From Xanthobacter autotrophicus (GTDB lineage Bacteria > Pseudomonadota > Alphaproteobacteria > Rhizobiales > Xanthobacteraceae), in assembly GCF_005871085.1 (NCBI RefSeq), contig NZ_VAUP01000009.1:1-64000 (forward strand): a stretch of DNA of 64,000 nt, written 5' to 3'. The notes under the pieces are model-generated. The model did no database searches and was not told the origin of the DNA. It saw only the letters and a list, made by a program, of their open reading frames with translations. A program made the position numbers and the translations under genes. Below, in pieces: positions 1-9,354 of this stretch (its first letter is position 1; every line of letters begins with the position of its first letter).

Positions 1-1
1 C

Positions 2-76
2 AAACTCGTCAAGCGCCAGATGTACGGCAGAGGAAAGCTCGATCTCCTTCAGGCCCGTCTCGTCGGTGCGCCTTAG
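2..76 (+). CDS. C-terminal end of an ISL3-type IS transposase (cut by window edge)
   Basis: The first bases read in one frame as the last 24 residues of a protein ending in a TAG at 74-76. They contain KRQMYGRGKLDLL followed by QARL. A tail of the form (K)RQMYGRA..DLL..R is typical of ISL3-family (IS204/IS1001/IS1096/IS1165) transposases. Only this tail is inside the window, so the state of the rest of the element cannot be judged. It lies next to a polysaccharide locus, a common setting for insertion sequences. Confidence 0.6.
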   Translation, partial: KLVKRQMYGRGKLDLLQARLVGAP

Positions 77-130
77 ATCTTCTTCACCAAAACTGCGTCA
101 GACCCAGGTTTCCGTGCCGATTGACACGCT
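77..130 (+). mobile_element. probable right end of the ISL3-type element
   Basis: Directly after the transposase stop is a conserved-looking non-coding stretch with the words TTCACCAAAACTGCGTCAG and TTGACACGC. Similar words follow the transposase gene in ISL3-type elements, so the right terminal inverted repeat should lie here. The left end is outside the window, so the exact boundary and target duplication cannot be seen. Confidence 0.35.
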
Positions 131-170
131 GGAGCGGTTGCCGTGAGCCGATGCGAACGGAAAACGCTCC
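131..170. repeat. 40-bp dispersed intergenic element, copy 1
   Basis: A 40-bp unit with 6-bp inverted ends (GGAGCG / CGCTCC). It matches the reverse complement of 5951-5990 at 34 of 40 positions, with 24 consecutive identical bases (138-161). It resembles the short intergenic repeats scattered through many Hyphomicrobiales genomes. It has no coding potential. Confidence 0.6.
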
Positions 171-589
171 AGTCACAAACAATCTGCCACGTCGGACTGC
201 TAGACTGCACTCTCACACCCGACCCACGCCGGAGCGCAAGGATACCGCTTACGCGAATACCGCACGGCGCGGGTGCAGCGGCGTCCGATCGAAGGCTCAA
301 CGGCCATGATCCACGCCGCCGCGGGGGGACTGCCATAAAACGATGGGCATATGCCTGACTACAAAGTCAGCATGAAAGTCCGCAGGAACCCCGAAGAATC
401 TTGCAGATCGGCGAGAGGGGTACGCATCCTCGCGCACCCCGATGCCAAAAGCGGACACACAGCAGATTACCGAACATCCGCCGGCCGCGAGGGACCGAGC
501 GCCCAGCCCCGGGGCAACTCGGCTGCCGGGCCCACATACGTCTCGACGCCGCTGAGCGGAGGGCCTTAAGCAGGCCGAGCAACCCCACT
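171..589. other. gene-free interval between the IS end and the polymerase gene
   Basis: No open frame here shows recognisable protein character, and frames on both strands are short and Arg/Pro-rich. The interval separates the IS remnant from the 3' end of the leftward polymerase-like gene. I see no clear terminator hairpin in it. Confidence 0.5.
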
Positions 590-1897
590 CTACTCCGCGG
601 CGATCCCGGCCTCCCGCCCACGATGAGGAAGAGGCCGTTGAGAAGGCGACGGACGCGACCTCCTCACACTCTGAACAGCGAAGGCCGCACTGAAAACATA
701 GCCAACCATCAAAGTTGCAAACGATGGCCCATAGCACTGCACCGTGACGGTATAAATATTCATCAGTACAATCAGCGAAAGCTTGGCCACATCCTTACAG
801 TATTTAACGAAATAAACCTGCATTATTACAAATATAGCAAATGGAAAACCAAGCATCATATAAGTCGTCATGTAAAAATTGTCGAGCGGAAAATATAGAT
901 CCGAAAGCGAAGTGTATGTCATGGGATAAGCGTAACAACCAGCGCCGCAACCAATCAAAAGTCCGAGCGGAAAAATTTCAGCGATTGTCAAAAATGGACC
1001 ACGCCATGTATTATCAATACGATCCGACATGCTTGATAGAAGGTTGCTAACATTTGATAAATCAAAACCTCCGAATGCCAAAATCAAAATTGGCGGCATA
1101 ATGACAAGAACGAACGACAGCCGTGCAAGTCCTTGGAGAAAACCAAGCTTCTGAGCACGGTCTCTGAGCAACATAGCCGCAATGTAAAGAACGAAATAAA
1201 TACCGATGACGCCCAACGCCGTCTTGCTGGTCGTCACATAGATGGCCCATGCGAGCACAGGCCACATCATGAAGTTCACGACCCTGCTGAAATACGGACT
1301 GAGCAGCACATAGACCGTAAAGATCGTAAAGGCCGCCATGGTGCTGTCACCGGCAAATCCGCCGTAGCGCACCTCGCCGCTCGCCCACCATAGCTTACCC
1401 GCCGTCCGCTCGACGCCGAACGCATTCGTCGTCAAGCCGACCCAAGGATATTCCATGTAGGGGTTCAACAAGACTCCGATGACCGAAAGGATCAAGACCA
1501 AGATCAAGACAACTCGCGCCCAGCGAAACTCAGTCGCAGATCGATTGTAAAAAGCGAAACCAACGAAGATCGGTGTCAGGCTCTTCAGGCTCGACAAAAA
1601 TGTCAATGTATCCAATTGCATGAATATGGTCGCAATGATAAGTGAAATGATAAAATTAACGACAAAAAGCGTTCCGATGAGATTGCGTTTAACGAAAATT
1701 TGCTGATAAGCGAATATCCCAACAATCGCAAAGCACATGAAGTCTGGAATAAACCACAGCACATCCAGGCGGATGATCGAAAGGGAATAGCGCAGGACTC
1801 CGGTCAGGCCATCCCGGATCGCGAACGCAAGAAACGTGACCACCAGAAAGATGAACAGGTGATCGCGACCGCGGTCCCTAGAAGCAACATCGCTCAT
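590..1897 (-). CDS. O-antigen/exopolysaccharide polymerase-like membrane protein (Wzy/WaaL type)
   Basis: A 435-residue integral membrane protein with about ten hydrophobic segments spread along its length and short charged loops. It has a large loop near the middle (about residues 150-190) and a basic, Ser/Pro/Arg-rich C-terminal tail. This layout is that of Wzy polymerases and O-antigen ligases, which join lipid-linked repeat units at the periplasmic face. Primary sequence in this family is poorly conserved, so polymerase versus ligase is not settled. Its place in a glycosyltransferase block with a Wzc-type kinase favours polymerase. The ATG at 1897 has a GGGGA ribosome site 8 bases upstream. 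The gene is visibly richer in A+T than its neighbours (especially 740-1100 and 1600-1720), as is usual for transferred wzy genes. Confidence 0.72.
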   Translation of the reverse strand: MSDVASRDRGRDHLFIFLVVTFLAFAIRDGLTGVLRYSLSIIRLDVLWFIPDFMCFAIVGIFAYQQIFVKRNLIGTLFVVNFIISLIIATIFMQLDTLTFLSSLKSLTPIFVGFAFYNRSATEFRWARVVLILVLILSVIGVLLNPYMEYPWVGLTTNAFGVERTAGKLWWASGEVRYGGFAGDSTMAAFTIFTVYVLLSPYFSRVVNFMMWPVLAWAIYVTTSKTALGVIGIYFVLYIAAMLLRDRAQKLGFLQGLARLSFVLVIMPPILILAFGGFDLSNVSNLLSSMSDRIDNTWRGPFLTIAEIFPLGLLIGCGAGCYAYPMTYTSLSDLYFPLDNFYMTTYMMLGFPFAIFVIMQVYFVKYCKDVAKLSLIVLMNIYTVTVQCYGPSFATLMVGYVFSAAFAVQSVRRSRPSPSQRPLPHRGREAGIAAE

Positions 1898-2028
1898 GCA
1901 CTATCCCCAAGGCCAAGACCGTCCGCCAGCACAGGACAGCGGTCTGTCCATCCAAAACGCAGCAGACGCAATGCACGATCAGACCAATTCAGGCTCATCT
2001 GCGCTGGCCCGGCGGAGCCCAAACTCTA

Positions 2029-3114
2029 TCATCTCGCAAGGACGCTGGCATAGACCGCGTCGATCTCGCGCACCATCCGGTCCAGCGAATAGGTCGAAAG
2101 GAACCGCGCGTGGCCGCGCGCGGCAATGGCTCGCAGTTCCTCCCGCGTAAGGGATAACAGGCAGTCGCGCAGGGCTATGGGATCTTCCGACGGCACCACC
2201 ATGCCATACTGGCCGTCGCCCAGAATCTCCTTGAGGCCCCCCACCGCGGACGCGAGCACGGGAACGGAAAGTCGCATCGCCTCGATGGCCACCAGGCCAA
2301 ACCCCTCCCAGCGCGACGGCACCACCAGCACGTCGCAGCTGCGCATCTGCGCATAGACGCCGTTGCGATCAAGCCAACCCAGATTGGTGACGTGGGCGGG
2401 CAAGGCTTGCGGAAGCTTGAGTTCGCTGACGACAAAGCTGCCAACCAGCCGAACACTCAGCGCATTCCCCTGCCCCTCCACCGCGTCAAGCAGGACGTCC
2501 ACGCCCTTCTGAAAATCGAACCGCCCCGCGTAAAGCACCTTCAGGCGGGTGTCGTTCCACTCGGCGGCATCAACCTGAGGGGCCTGCGCCTTTATCCCAC
2601 TGACCACGAGGCTGAGGCGGTCGTCGGTGAAGCCGAGATCCTTCGCCCGCTTTTGCTCGTGCTTCGAGATCAGGATCACCTGATCCGCGCTCCTGGCCAG
2701 CAGGCGCTCGACAATCTCAGCTCCAAACCGCAGGAGCCGGGCACCCTTCATGTCCACGGACCAGCCGTGTGGACAGAACACGATCTTGTAACTGCGCCCG
2801 AAACCGAGGCCGCGCATCACCAGGCCGGCAATGGAAGAATGCGCATGGACAATCTGCGGTTTCAGATCGGCGCGCGTCTTCAGGTAGACCTTGATGAAGT
2901 TGAACAACCCGAGAAATCGCGACTTGCGCGAGAAAGGAATGATCGTGATCCCTGACTCTTGGACCTCGGGCTCCAGATAGTTCAACTGGTTCTGCGGAAC
3001 CAGAAGCGTGATATTTTCCGCTCCGTACAATGACACCTGTGCCGGCACGAGTTCGGAAAGGTACGACCCTGTCCCTCCGATTACGCTTTCACATACATGG
3101 AGCAACCGCATCAT
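2029..3114 (-). CDS. GT4-family glycosyltransferase
   Basis: A GT-B fold retaining glycosyltransferase of about 361 residues. The N-terminal acceptor domain opens with LLHVCESVIGGTGSYLSEL, the glycine-rich first strand and loop. The donor domain begins near residue 196 with YAGRFDFQKGVDVLLDA. The E-x7-E motif is in PSRWEGFGLVAIEAMRL near residue 270, followed by GGLKEIL. The donor and acceptor sugars cannot be told from sequence. It probably adds one sugar to the lipid-linked repeat unit in the cytoplasm. In-frame GTG at 3120 and ATGs at 3114 and 3111 are all possible starts. I chose the first ATG. Confidence 0.88.
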   Translation of the reverse strand: MMRLLHVCESVIGGTGSYLSELVPAQVSLYGAENITLLVPQNQLNYLEPEVQESGITIIPFSRKSRFLGLFNFIKVYLKTRADLKPQIVHAHSSIAGLVMRGLGFGRSYKIVFCPHGWSVDMKGARLLRFGAEIVERLLARSADQVILISKHEQKRAKDLGFTDDRLSLVVSGIKAQAPQVDAAEWNDTRLKVLYAGRFDFQKGVDVLLDAVEGQGNALSVRLVGSFVVSELKLPQALPAHVTNLGWLDRNGVYAQMRSCDVLVVPSRWEGFGLVAIEAMRLSVPVLASAVGGLKEILGDGQYGMVVPSEDPIALRDCLLSLTREELRAIAARGHARFLSTYSLDRMVREIDAVYASVLAR

Positions 3115-3120
3115 GCTCAC

Positions 3121-3498
3121 TCACAGGCGTACGTCATTGGGAAAGCCCCCCATCCCTCGACCTGCGCACAACTTATGCGCGATGCCTGAGTATGATTTAT
3201 CGATCTTGTACGCAAACGCCAGTCTTTCTCGCATTTTGCGCCATATCTCGAGGAAATTATTCTCCCCTCCAGTGAATATTACCTCCGCGCCCAGACGCAT
3301 CGCGCCCATTCGCACGATTCACCGTTGGCCCCAAGATACTCTCACCGACGTTCCGCCAGATCAATTATGAGTTCGGATGGCGATCTGAACCACCTCCCTC
3401 TCTGCCTAACGTATAAAGCAAAAACTCCGCCCACATCACGCCATACCTAATTACAGGCAGAAGTGCCAAAAATAGCACTCGAAATCAAAAAACTCTCC
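3121..3498. other. intergenic interval with a short frame of uncertain status
   Basis: A 64-codon leftward frame (3315-3121) ends right at the start of the GT4 gene. Part of it reads like protein (FLEIWRKMRERLAFAYKIDK), but I recognise no family. The rest of the interval is fairly A+T-rich. It may be a gene remnant or simply the leader of the glycosyltransferase gene. Confidence 0.35.
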
Positions 3499-4458
3499 TC
3501 AATCAAAGCTCTTATTGCTCTGTACGGCCCAGCGCTTGAGACCTTCCCGAAGGTTATAGGGGAAGGTATAGCCTTGGGATCCGAGCCAATAAGGAAAAAT
3601 ATCCGTCGATCGGACCAGCTTGGTCACGCGCTCCGGGTGGATACCGATGTTCAGAAACTGCGTCTTGCCCAGGGCGGTCGCCATGCCCATGACCACCCCA
3701 CGCGGGATCATGTAGGTCTTGCCCTTCGGAAAATGATCCTCGATGAAGAGGGAAACGACCTGTTCCAGGGTGTAACGCTCGGGATAAGCGGCGTTGAAGA
3801 ACTTGAACGGTTCCGGGCTCTGCTGCGCGAAGCCGATGGCGTCGAGCAGGTCCTCCACATAGACGCAGGCCTTGATGGTATCCTTGCGACCGGGGAAAAT
3901 GAAAAAGCCCTTTTCCAGGAGCCGCGCAAGCCGGGTGAAATTGCCACGCTCGCCCTGGCCAAACACCACCGCGGGGCGGACAATGGTAAGCTTGCGGCCA
4001 GGGGCTCCGTCGAACCACAGCCGGTGCACCCGCTCCGCCATCAACTTGGAATAACCGTAGGCGGATTCCGGCGTCGGCTTGGTGTTCTCGTCCTTCATGC
4101 TCTCCGACGGACCATAGACGGAGATGGAACTCGTGAACACGATCTCCGGCACGTTCAGCCGCTCCGCCAAAGCCTTCACTTCGAGTGCGCCGTTGATGTT
4201 GGTATCGTAATATTCCCAGAAGGGATGGCCCGGCGTGGTGTGGATGGCGGCGAAATTGTAGATGCACTTCACCGGCTGGTTCACCTCGAAGCCGGAAAGG
4301 TCGCGCACGTCCGTCACGCGATAGTCCACGCCCGGCAGCGTCTCGCGCTGGGGCTTGATATCGGCGGAAATGACCGCTTCACCGGCGGCCGTCAGCTTGC
4401 GCGCGAGATGCGTTCCGACGAACCCTGATCCCCCGAAGATGATGTTCGCGCCCTGCAT
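3499..4458 (-). CDS. NAD-dependent epimerase/dehydratase (extended SDR)
   Basis: A 319-residue extended short-chain dehydrogenase that acts on nucleotide sugars. The N-terminal NAD motif is FGGSGFVGTHLARKL. The catalytic Ser is in TSSISVYGPSE and the Tyr-x3-Lys is in YGYSKLMAE. It belongs with UDP-glucose 4-epimerase-like proteins. The product sugar is unknown, but its position among glycosyltransferases points to a precursor for the same polysaccharide. The ATG at 4458 is preferred over an upstream in-frame start at 4494 because it has GGGGA 8 bases upstream, begins the Rossmann strand directly, and avoids overlapping the gene before it. Confidence 0.88.
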   Translation of the reverse strand: MQGANIIFGGSGFVGTHLARKLTAAGEAVISADIKPQRETLPGVDYRVTDVRDLSGFEVNQPVKCIYNFAAIHTTPGHPFWEYYDTNINGALEVKALAERLNVPEIVFTSSISVYGPSESMKDENTKPTPESAYGYSKLMAERVHRLWFDGAPGRKLTIVRPAVVFGQGERGNFTRLARLLEKGFFIFPGRKDTIKACVYVEDLLDAIGFAQQSPEPFKFFNAAYPERYTLEQVVSLFIEDHFPKGKTYMIPRGVVMGMATALGKTQFLNIGIHPERVTKLVRSTDIFPYWLGSQGYTFPYNLREGLKRWAVQSNKSFD

Positions 4459-4480
4459 GATGTAATTCCCCGTTTCCGCG

Positions 4481-5731
4481 TCAGGCCGACGCAAGATGCG
4501 ATGACGACCCGCTCAAAATGGCTTCGATCTTTTCGTAATAGCGCGAGGATTCCGCGGTGCCCTGATAGCCGCGGATGCCCGGGAACAATGCGTCGCGCTG
4601 CGCCCACCACGCCTGCTGGCCGATGGAAAGGGCGCGATCAAGCAGCCCCGAAAGCGCATCGGTCACGTCCGGATCGTAGCACCAGCCCATCCCATAGCCC
4701 TTCAGGACCTCAGGAATGCCGCCCCGGTCGGTTCCGATCAAAGGCACGCCATAGACCGCCGCCTCGACGATGATCCGCCCCTGGGGCTCGATCCAGCGCG
4801 ACGGCACCACCACCACGTCGGCGAGCGCATAGATGCGCTCCGGCGGCACATGCCCAAGGAACTCAACCGGCTTGCCCGCTGCGAGTTCCTTGAGATGGGC
4901 CACATAATCGTCGCGCCCGCGTCCGGCCACGAGCAGCCGCGCCCCGTCCGCCCCCTTTAGGGCGGCGAACGCGCGCACCAGGTCGCCGACGCCCTTGGCC
5001 TCGGTCAGGCCGCCCAGATAGCCGAAGGTGAACACATCACTCGACGGGGCCTCGCGCCCCATCAGGGCGGCGTCGAATTTCTGCTCGCTGGTGTTGGTGT
5101 TGTAGAGCACGTGCCACTGCGACTTGGTCAGCAGGCCATGCTTCAGGATGCGCTCGCGCACCGCGTTGCTGACCGCAACGGCGGTGATGCCCTCCCCTGC
5201 CCCGACGCCCACGCGCGAGGTCAAGAGCCGGCAGTCGATGCACTCGCTCTCGCAGTTCTTGCCGTCTCGGAACATATTGGTCTTGGGGCAGAGCACGGCA
5301 TAATCGCGCAGATGCCAGACGATGGGCATTTTCAGGCGCCGGGCCGCCGTAAACAGCGCCGGCTGCATGCGCACGGAATTCTGGGCGTAGAGCACGTCGA
5401 AGCGGCCAGCCTCGAGGACGCGCGTGATATCCGCGCGACTGGCGGCGCCCCAGGCCGCACGGGCGTGCCATTCCAGCTTCTTGAGCACGCCGGCTGCAGA
5501 CTGCCGCGCCGCCGGCAGGTGCCAGTTATGGTAGGGAATGCGCACCACGGTGAAGCCTTCGGGATGGCGATACGTCCCCACCGGGGCGACGGGGTCGCCC
5601 TCCAGCCCGAGCGCAAGAACCGTCACATCGTGCTGTCGACGCGACAGCTCGATCGCCGCCATGCGGGCGGAAATTTCGGCCCCGCCCTCGTCTTCCGGGG
5701 CGAATGTCTGAGACGCGATGCAGATCTTCAT
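4481..5731 (-). CDS. GT4-family glycosyltransferase with a cysteine-rich insert
   Basis: A 416-residue GT-B glycosyltransferase. The acceptor domain opens with ICIASQTFAPEDEGGAEIS. The donor domain begins near residue 235 (GYLGGLTEAKGVGDLVRAF). The E-x7-E region is VVPSRWIEPQGRIIVEAA, then GGIPEVL. Near residue 160 there is a four-cysteine segment (CPKTNMF... NCESECIDC). This occurs in a subset of GT4 enzymes and may bind a metal or iron-sulfur cluster. It lies 22 bases upstream of the epimerase gene and is probably cotranscribed with it. Confidence 0.86.
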   Translation of the reverse strand: MKICIASQTFAPEDEGGAEISARMAAIELSRRQHDVTVLALGLEGDPVAPVGTYRHPEGFTVVRIPYHNWHLPAARQSAAGVLKKLEWHARAAWGAASRADITRVLEAGRFDVLYAQNSVRMQPALFTAARRLKMPIVWHLRDYAVLCPKTNMFRDGKNCESECIDCRLLTSRVGVGAGEGITAVAVSNAVRERILKHGLLTKSQWHVLYNTNTSEQKFDAALMGREAPSSDVFTFGYLGGLTEAKGVGDLVRAFAALKGADGARLLVAGRGRDDYVAHLKELAAGKPVEFLGHVPPERIYALADVVVVPSRWIEPQGRIIVEAAVYGVPLIGTDRGGIPEVLKGYGMGWCYDPDVTDALSGLLDRALSIGQQAWWAQRDALFPGIRGYQGTAESSRYYEKIEAILSGSSSHLASA

Positions 5732-6112
5732 GGGTCGTGCTCACACTGCTCTTTCTGCCTCGGGTCCATTGCAGCCAAGAAAGCGGGAAGCGCGCCGAAC
5801 GCCACCGCCGCTGAATGAACCTGAGGCCCCGCGCCAGACGTCGGCCTCGCAGCCGCGCCACCCCGCTCGAATCTCGCCTCTTCCCGCTCCCTCAGGCCGC
5901 TCGCCGGGACCGGCCGGCCTCACCTGTTGATCCCCCGCGACGTCTCGCCCGGATCACTCTCCGTTCGCATCGGCTCACGGCAATCGCTCTAAACCCTTAT
6001 TCTGACGCGCATTTCATGCGAACCGATATCCGCTTCCCTTGAAAATGGCTAAATCACAGACAGATAGCGCGTTATCCGATCAGCTTGCGATGCAGGCTGA
6101 TCGGCGCGTGCC
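5732..6112. other. intergenic interval, no gene seen
   Basis: It lies between two leftward glycosyltransferase genes. It contains the second copy of the 40-bp dispersed element and no credible coding frame. The promoter for the leftward gene ending at 4481 may lie here, but no clear -35/-10 pair is visible. Confidence 0.45.
5951..5990. repeat. 40-bp dispersed intergenic element, copy 2 (inverted)
   Basis: This is the reverse complement of the element at 131-170 with 6 differences in 40. The identical core is 24 bases long. The pair is in inverted orientation about 5.8 kb apart and brackets the polymerase, two glycosyltransferases and the epimerase. Confidence 0.6.
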
Positions 6113-7171
6113 CTAGCGGTGCTGCGCCGCCAGAAGCGCCTCCGCGCTACGCTGCCACGAGAAGGCGGCAGCATGCGCCACGCCGCGCCGCGCCATCTCC
6201 CCGTGGGTCTCCGGATGCTCCAGGAACCCCTTGACCGCAGCCGCAATGGCCTCCGGATCGCGGGCATCGAAATAACGGGCCGTGTCGCCGCACACCTCCC
6301 GCACCGGCGGGATATCCGAAGACAGGACCGGACAGCCCAGCACCATCGCCTCCAGCGGCGGGATGCCGAACCCCTCGTAGAGGCTCGGGAAAAGCAATGC
6401 GATCGCGTTCTGGTACAAGGCGACGATCTCGGCATCCGACAAGCGACCCGAGAAAATCACCTTTGAACTGTCGGCCTCGGCCGCGCCGCTGAAGACCGCC
6501 TTCTGGGCGGCACCCACGATGACGAACTTTGGCGCGTCGGCACCGAGGCGTTCGAGGCCCGCAATGGCCGCCTTCAGGTTCTTGTTGGGAGCCGGTGAGC
6601 CGACGAACAGCAGGTAGCCTTTCGCAGCGAGTCCGAGGCGATCGAGCACCGCCCGATCCGGGGTGACGCGGGCCACGTGCTCGCAACTGTTGGGGATAAC
6701 GGCCACGGGCTTGACACCCACGACCTCAAGCAGCTCCCGGCGCGAGAATTCCGACACCGTGGCGATGCGCGAAGTCCGCGCCAGCAGGTGGCCGAGCGTT
6801 CCGTGCAGGGTGCGGTAGGCCCGCGAGAAATTCTGCGGCGTCCGGTAGATCATCGCATCGTGGATGACCGTGAGGCTCGCCAGGTGCATCACCGGCCCGC
6901 TGTTGCACAGATTGACGAGGCGCCCGCCCCGGCTGTGCCACCACAGCTCCGTCTGTTCCCACAGGTGTCCCGACTTGCGGCCCACCACGCGCTCGCGGAT
7001 CACCTTGAGGTCGAGACCGCGCAGCGCACCCGGCGGCACGGCCAGTTCCCAGTCCTCCCCGGGTGGGGCCGACTGGAAATGAACGTCGAGGGCCTTGACG
7101 ACCTCCTGCGCGAAGCGCTGAACGCCGCTGGTGTGCTGCGTGAGGAAGCGGCCGTTGATGAAAGTGGTCAT
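6113..7171 (-). CDS. GT4-family glycosyltransferase (mannosyltransferase-like)
   Basis: A 352-residue GT-B enzyme. The N-terminus INGRFLTQHTSGVQRFAQEV carries the donor/acceptor loop typical of bacterial mannosyl- and rhamnosyl-transferases of GT4. The donor domain shows LLFVGSPAPNKNLKAAI near residue 187. The E-x7-E motif is in FPSLYEGFGIPPLEAM near residue 262, followed by SDIPPVREVCGDTARYFDA. It is probably in one leftward unit with the gene ending at 7242, since the gap is only 70 bases. With GDP-mannose and dTDP-rhamnose made nearby, either could be the donor. Confidence 0.88.
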   Translation of the reverse strand: MTTFINGRFLTQHTSGVQRFAQEVVKALDVHFQSAPPGEDWELAVPPGALRGLDLKVIRERVVGRKSGHLWEQTELWWHSRGGRLVNLCNSGPVMHLASLTVIHDAMIYRTPQNFSRAYRTLHGTLGHLLARTSRIATVSEFSRRELLEVVGVKPVAVIPNSCEHVARVTPDRAVLDRLGLAAKGYLLFVGSPAPNKNLKAAIAGLERLGADAPKFVIVGAAQKAVFSGAAEADSSKVIFSGRLSDAEIVALYQNAIALLFPSLYEGFGIPPLEAMVLGCPVLSSDIPPVREVCGDTARYFDARDPEAIAAAVKGFLEHPETHGEMARRGVAHAAAFSWQRSAEALLAAQHR

Positions 7172-7241
7172 GGCTCAGCGCTTCTTCCTGCGCCTTGGCG
7201 CACCGCCCCTGCAAGGTTGGACCGCGAGCGAGGCAACGGCT

Positions 7242-8354
7242 TCAGCTCCCAGGGGCAGTGCGAGGCAGGCCGGCACGCTCGATCTCCGCATCAAAGAAGC
7301 TGCGAAGCTTCGAGAGAAATACGTCCCGCCCAAACTTGGCCACATGGGCGCGAACGTCTTCGGGCGTGCCACGGACGCCTTCCGCCTCGAACTTCAGGAC
7401 CGCGGCCGCAAGCGCTTCCGGCGTCTGCTCCTGGAATAGAAGGCCGGTGACACCATCCACCACCGTTTCGGTCGCGCCGCCGCGCGCGAAGGCGATGACC
7501 GGCCGGCCCGACGCCATGACCTCAAGCGGCACGATGCCGAAATCCTCAACGCCGGGGAAAACGAGGGCACGGCACCGCGCGAACTTGCGCTCCATCTCCT
7601 TGTCATCCACCGCGCCGAGGAACCGCACGGTCGGGCCGGCCATCTTCCGCAGCTGGTTGCTGCCGCCGCTGCCGATGATGTCGAGGCGCTTGCCCATCTT
7701 GTTGAAGGCCTCGACCGCCACCTCGATCTTCTTGTAGGGCGTGATCTGGCCAGCACACAGATAGGCGTCGTCCAGATCGTCCGAGGCCGCAAAGCGCGAA
7801 AGATCCACGGGCGGATTGATCACCGTGGAGTCGCGGCGATAGGTTTTCTGGATCCGCTTCGCCACGTATTGCGAGTTGGCTATGAAGGTATCGACCCGGT
7901 TGGCCGTGGTCACGTCCCACTGGCGCAGGGAGGGACCGGTGAGGCTCATGAACGCGCGCGTCAGCGTCCCTGCGGATTCGCGATACTGGGATTCCAGATC
8001 CCAGATGTAGCGCATGGGCGAGTGGCAATAGCAGATGTGCAGCGCATCCGGACGCGTCACCACCGCCTTGGCGGGACCGGCCTCGCTGGAGATGACGAGG
8101 TCGTATTTCGTAAGATCAAAGGATTCAATCGCGAACGGCATCAAGGGCAGCATCTTCTGGTAATGCTTTTTGCCGCCAATCTTCTGCAGGAACGAGGTCG
8201 TGATCTTGTGTCGCCGAATCTTCTCCGAAAGGTTCTCCGGCTCAGCGACAAGAGTGAAGATGTCGGCGTCGGGAAAAAGCTCGCAGAGCGCCTCCACGAC
8301 CTTCTCGCCGCCACGCATTCCCACAAGCCAGTAATGGACAATCGCTGTCTTCAT
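7242..8354 (-). CDS. GT4-family glycosyltransferase (WbaZ-like)
   Basis: A 370-residue GT-B glycosyltransferase of the group that includes WbaZ mannosyltransferases. Seen motifs are GGEKVVEALCELFPDAD near the N-terminus, HSPMRYIWDLESQY near residue 108, ITPYKKIEVAVEAFNKM near 208, and the E-x7-E segment FPGVEDFGIVPLEVMASG near 270. A TTG five codons upstream (8369) is also in frame. The ATG at 8354 has GAGG 9 bases upstream and begins the first strand (KTAIVHYWLVG), so it was chosen. Confidence 0.87.
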   Translation of the reverse strand: MKTAIVHYWLVGMRGGEKVVEALCELFPDADIFTLVAEPENLSEKIRRHKITTSFLQKIGGKKHYQKMLPLMPFAIESFDLTKYDLVISSEAGPAKAVVTRPDALHICYCHSPMRYIWDLESQYRESAGTLTRAFMSLTGPSLRQWDVTTANRVDTFIANSQYVAKRIQKTYRRDSTVINPPVDLSRFAASDDLDDAYLCAGQITPYKKIEVAVEAFNKMGKRLDIIGSGGSNQLRKMAGPTVRFLGAVDDKEMERKFARCRALVFPGVEDFGIVPLEVMASGRPVIAFARGGATETVVDGVTGLLFQEQTPEALAAAVLKFEAEGVRGTPEDVRAHVAKFGRDVFLSKLRSFFDAEIERAGLPRTAPGS

Positions 8355-8767
8355 GCTGTTCGACCTCAAATCGTCACGGCGGGCGTGGCGGGTATCCTCC
8401 GAAGCGCATCGAGCGGGAAACCCGATCGAATCTCGCGTACTTTCCGGCTATTCTTCTGCGAATGACTGTTTTTAAATAATTCAAAATATTAACCGACCAA
8501 CATATCGTCCACTGGTTGTAAATTACTTAGTATCGCAAAATGCAAGTGCCTGAATGTTTCTAGAGTGGGCTCATACTGCCGCGCCTGCCATAGCGCCTCT
8601 CCATCAATACCGCAATAATGCTCAGGTGCCGCCCCACGCGGCTGTAGTGCCGCACCACGACGCGACCGCGCCTGCCCTCGTTGCGACCCGATGAATGAGT
8701 ATGAAAAGACGTGGCAATCGCCCGCTTTGGCAGAGCACCGCCTGCTCGGTCGCACCGTGCGTGCGCA

Positions 8768-8791
8768 GGCGCCACCCGCGCGGGTGGCGCC
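8768..8791. repeat. perfect 24-bp palindrome
   Basis: GGCGCCACCCGC is followed at once by its exact reverse complement with no loop. It lies in the middle of a kilobase with no gene. It could be a protein-binding site or a relic of a mobile element. No function can be assigned from sequence. Confidence 0.7.
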
Positions 8792-9354
8792 GTTGCGGCT
8801 GCCTGCGATAAGCGACGGCGGCAGCATGACGATTTTCAGAATCGACAGCCATTCGAACGTCATCGGCCCCAGCACGTTAGGTTTGGACTTTGCTCGGATT
8901 GCTGCGCGTCAGTCTGTGTGCATTGCACATAACACTATAGAACAAGGCAATGCAATCCGCTTCCGCCGCCAATCGCCCAGGAGGCATGTGAGCCCCTTGG
9001 GGCCGCCCTGGCCACACAGTCATGAGTCCAGGGCCAAGCCTTTGATTCTAAAAATGACATCTTCACACGAGAAGGCCGAATTCGCGCCCCTGCGACACCT
9101 TCAGCGCCCCGCTGCGTGCATCGCGAAAGACTGACGCACAACCCGCCGGGTCCGTCATTGTGCATCGCAGCATAACTGTTTTCAGAAGACGCATTCGACG
9201 GCGCCGGGGGCTTCGCGGCTCCACCGGTGCCGACGGCCAAATCATCCCAAAGTTGGGGTCCGCGAACCGCCGGCCTGCTCGGCCATTGTGTCTCACGCCC
9301 CCTATGAGCAGAGGGGGTGCCGCCTGCCCCCGGAGCAGGACCGAAACGATGCTA

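Noticed and set aside
8489-8875. 128-codon leftward frame that starts like a membrane protein
   Set aside because: Only the first 20 or so residues look natural. The rest is Arg/Ser/Gly-rich and no family is recognised, so at most it is a relic.
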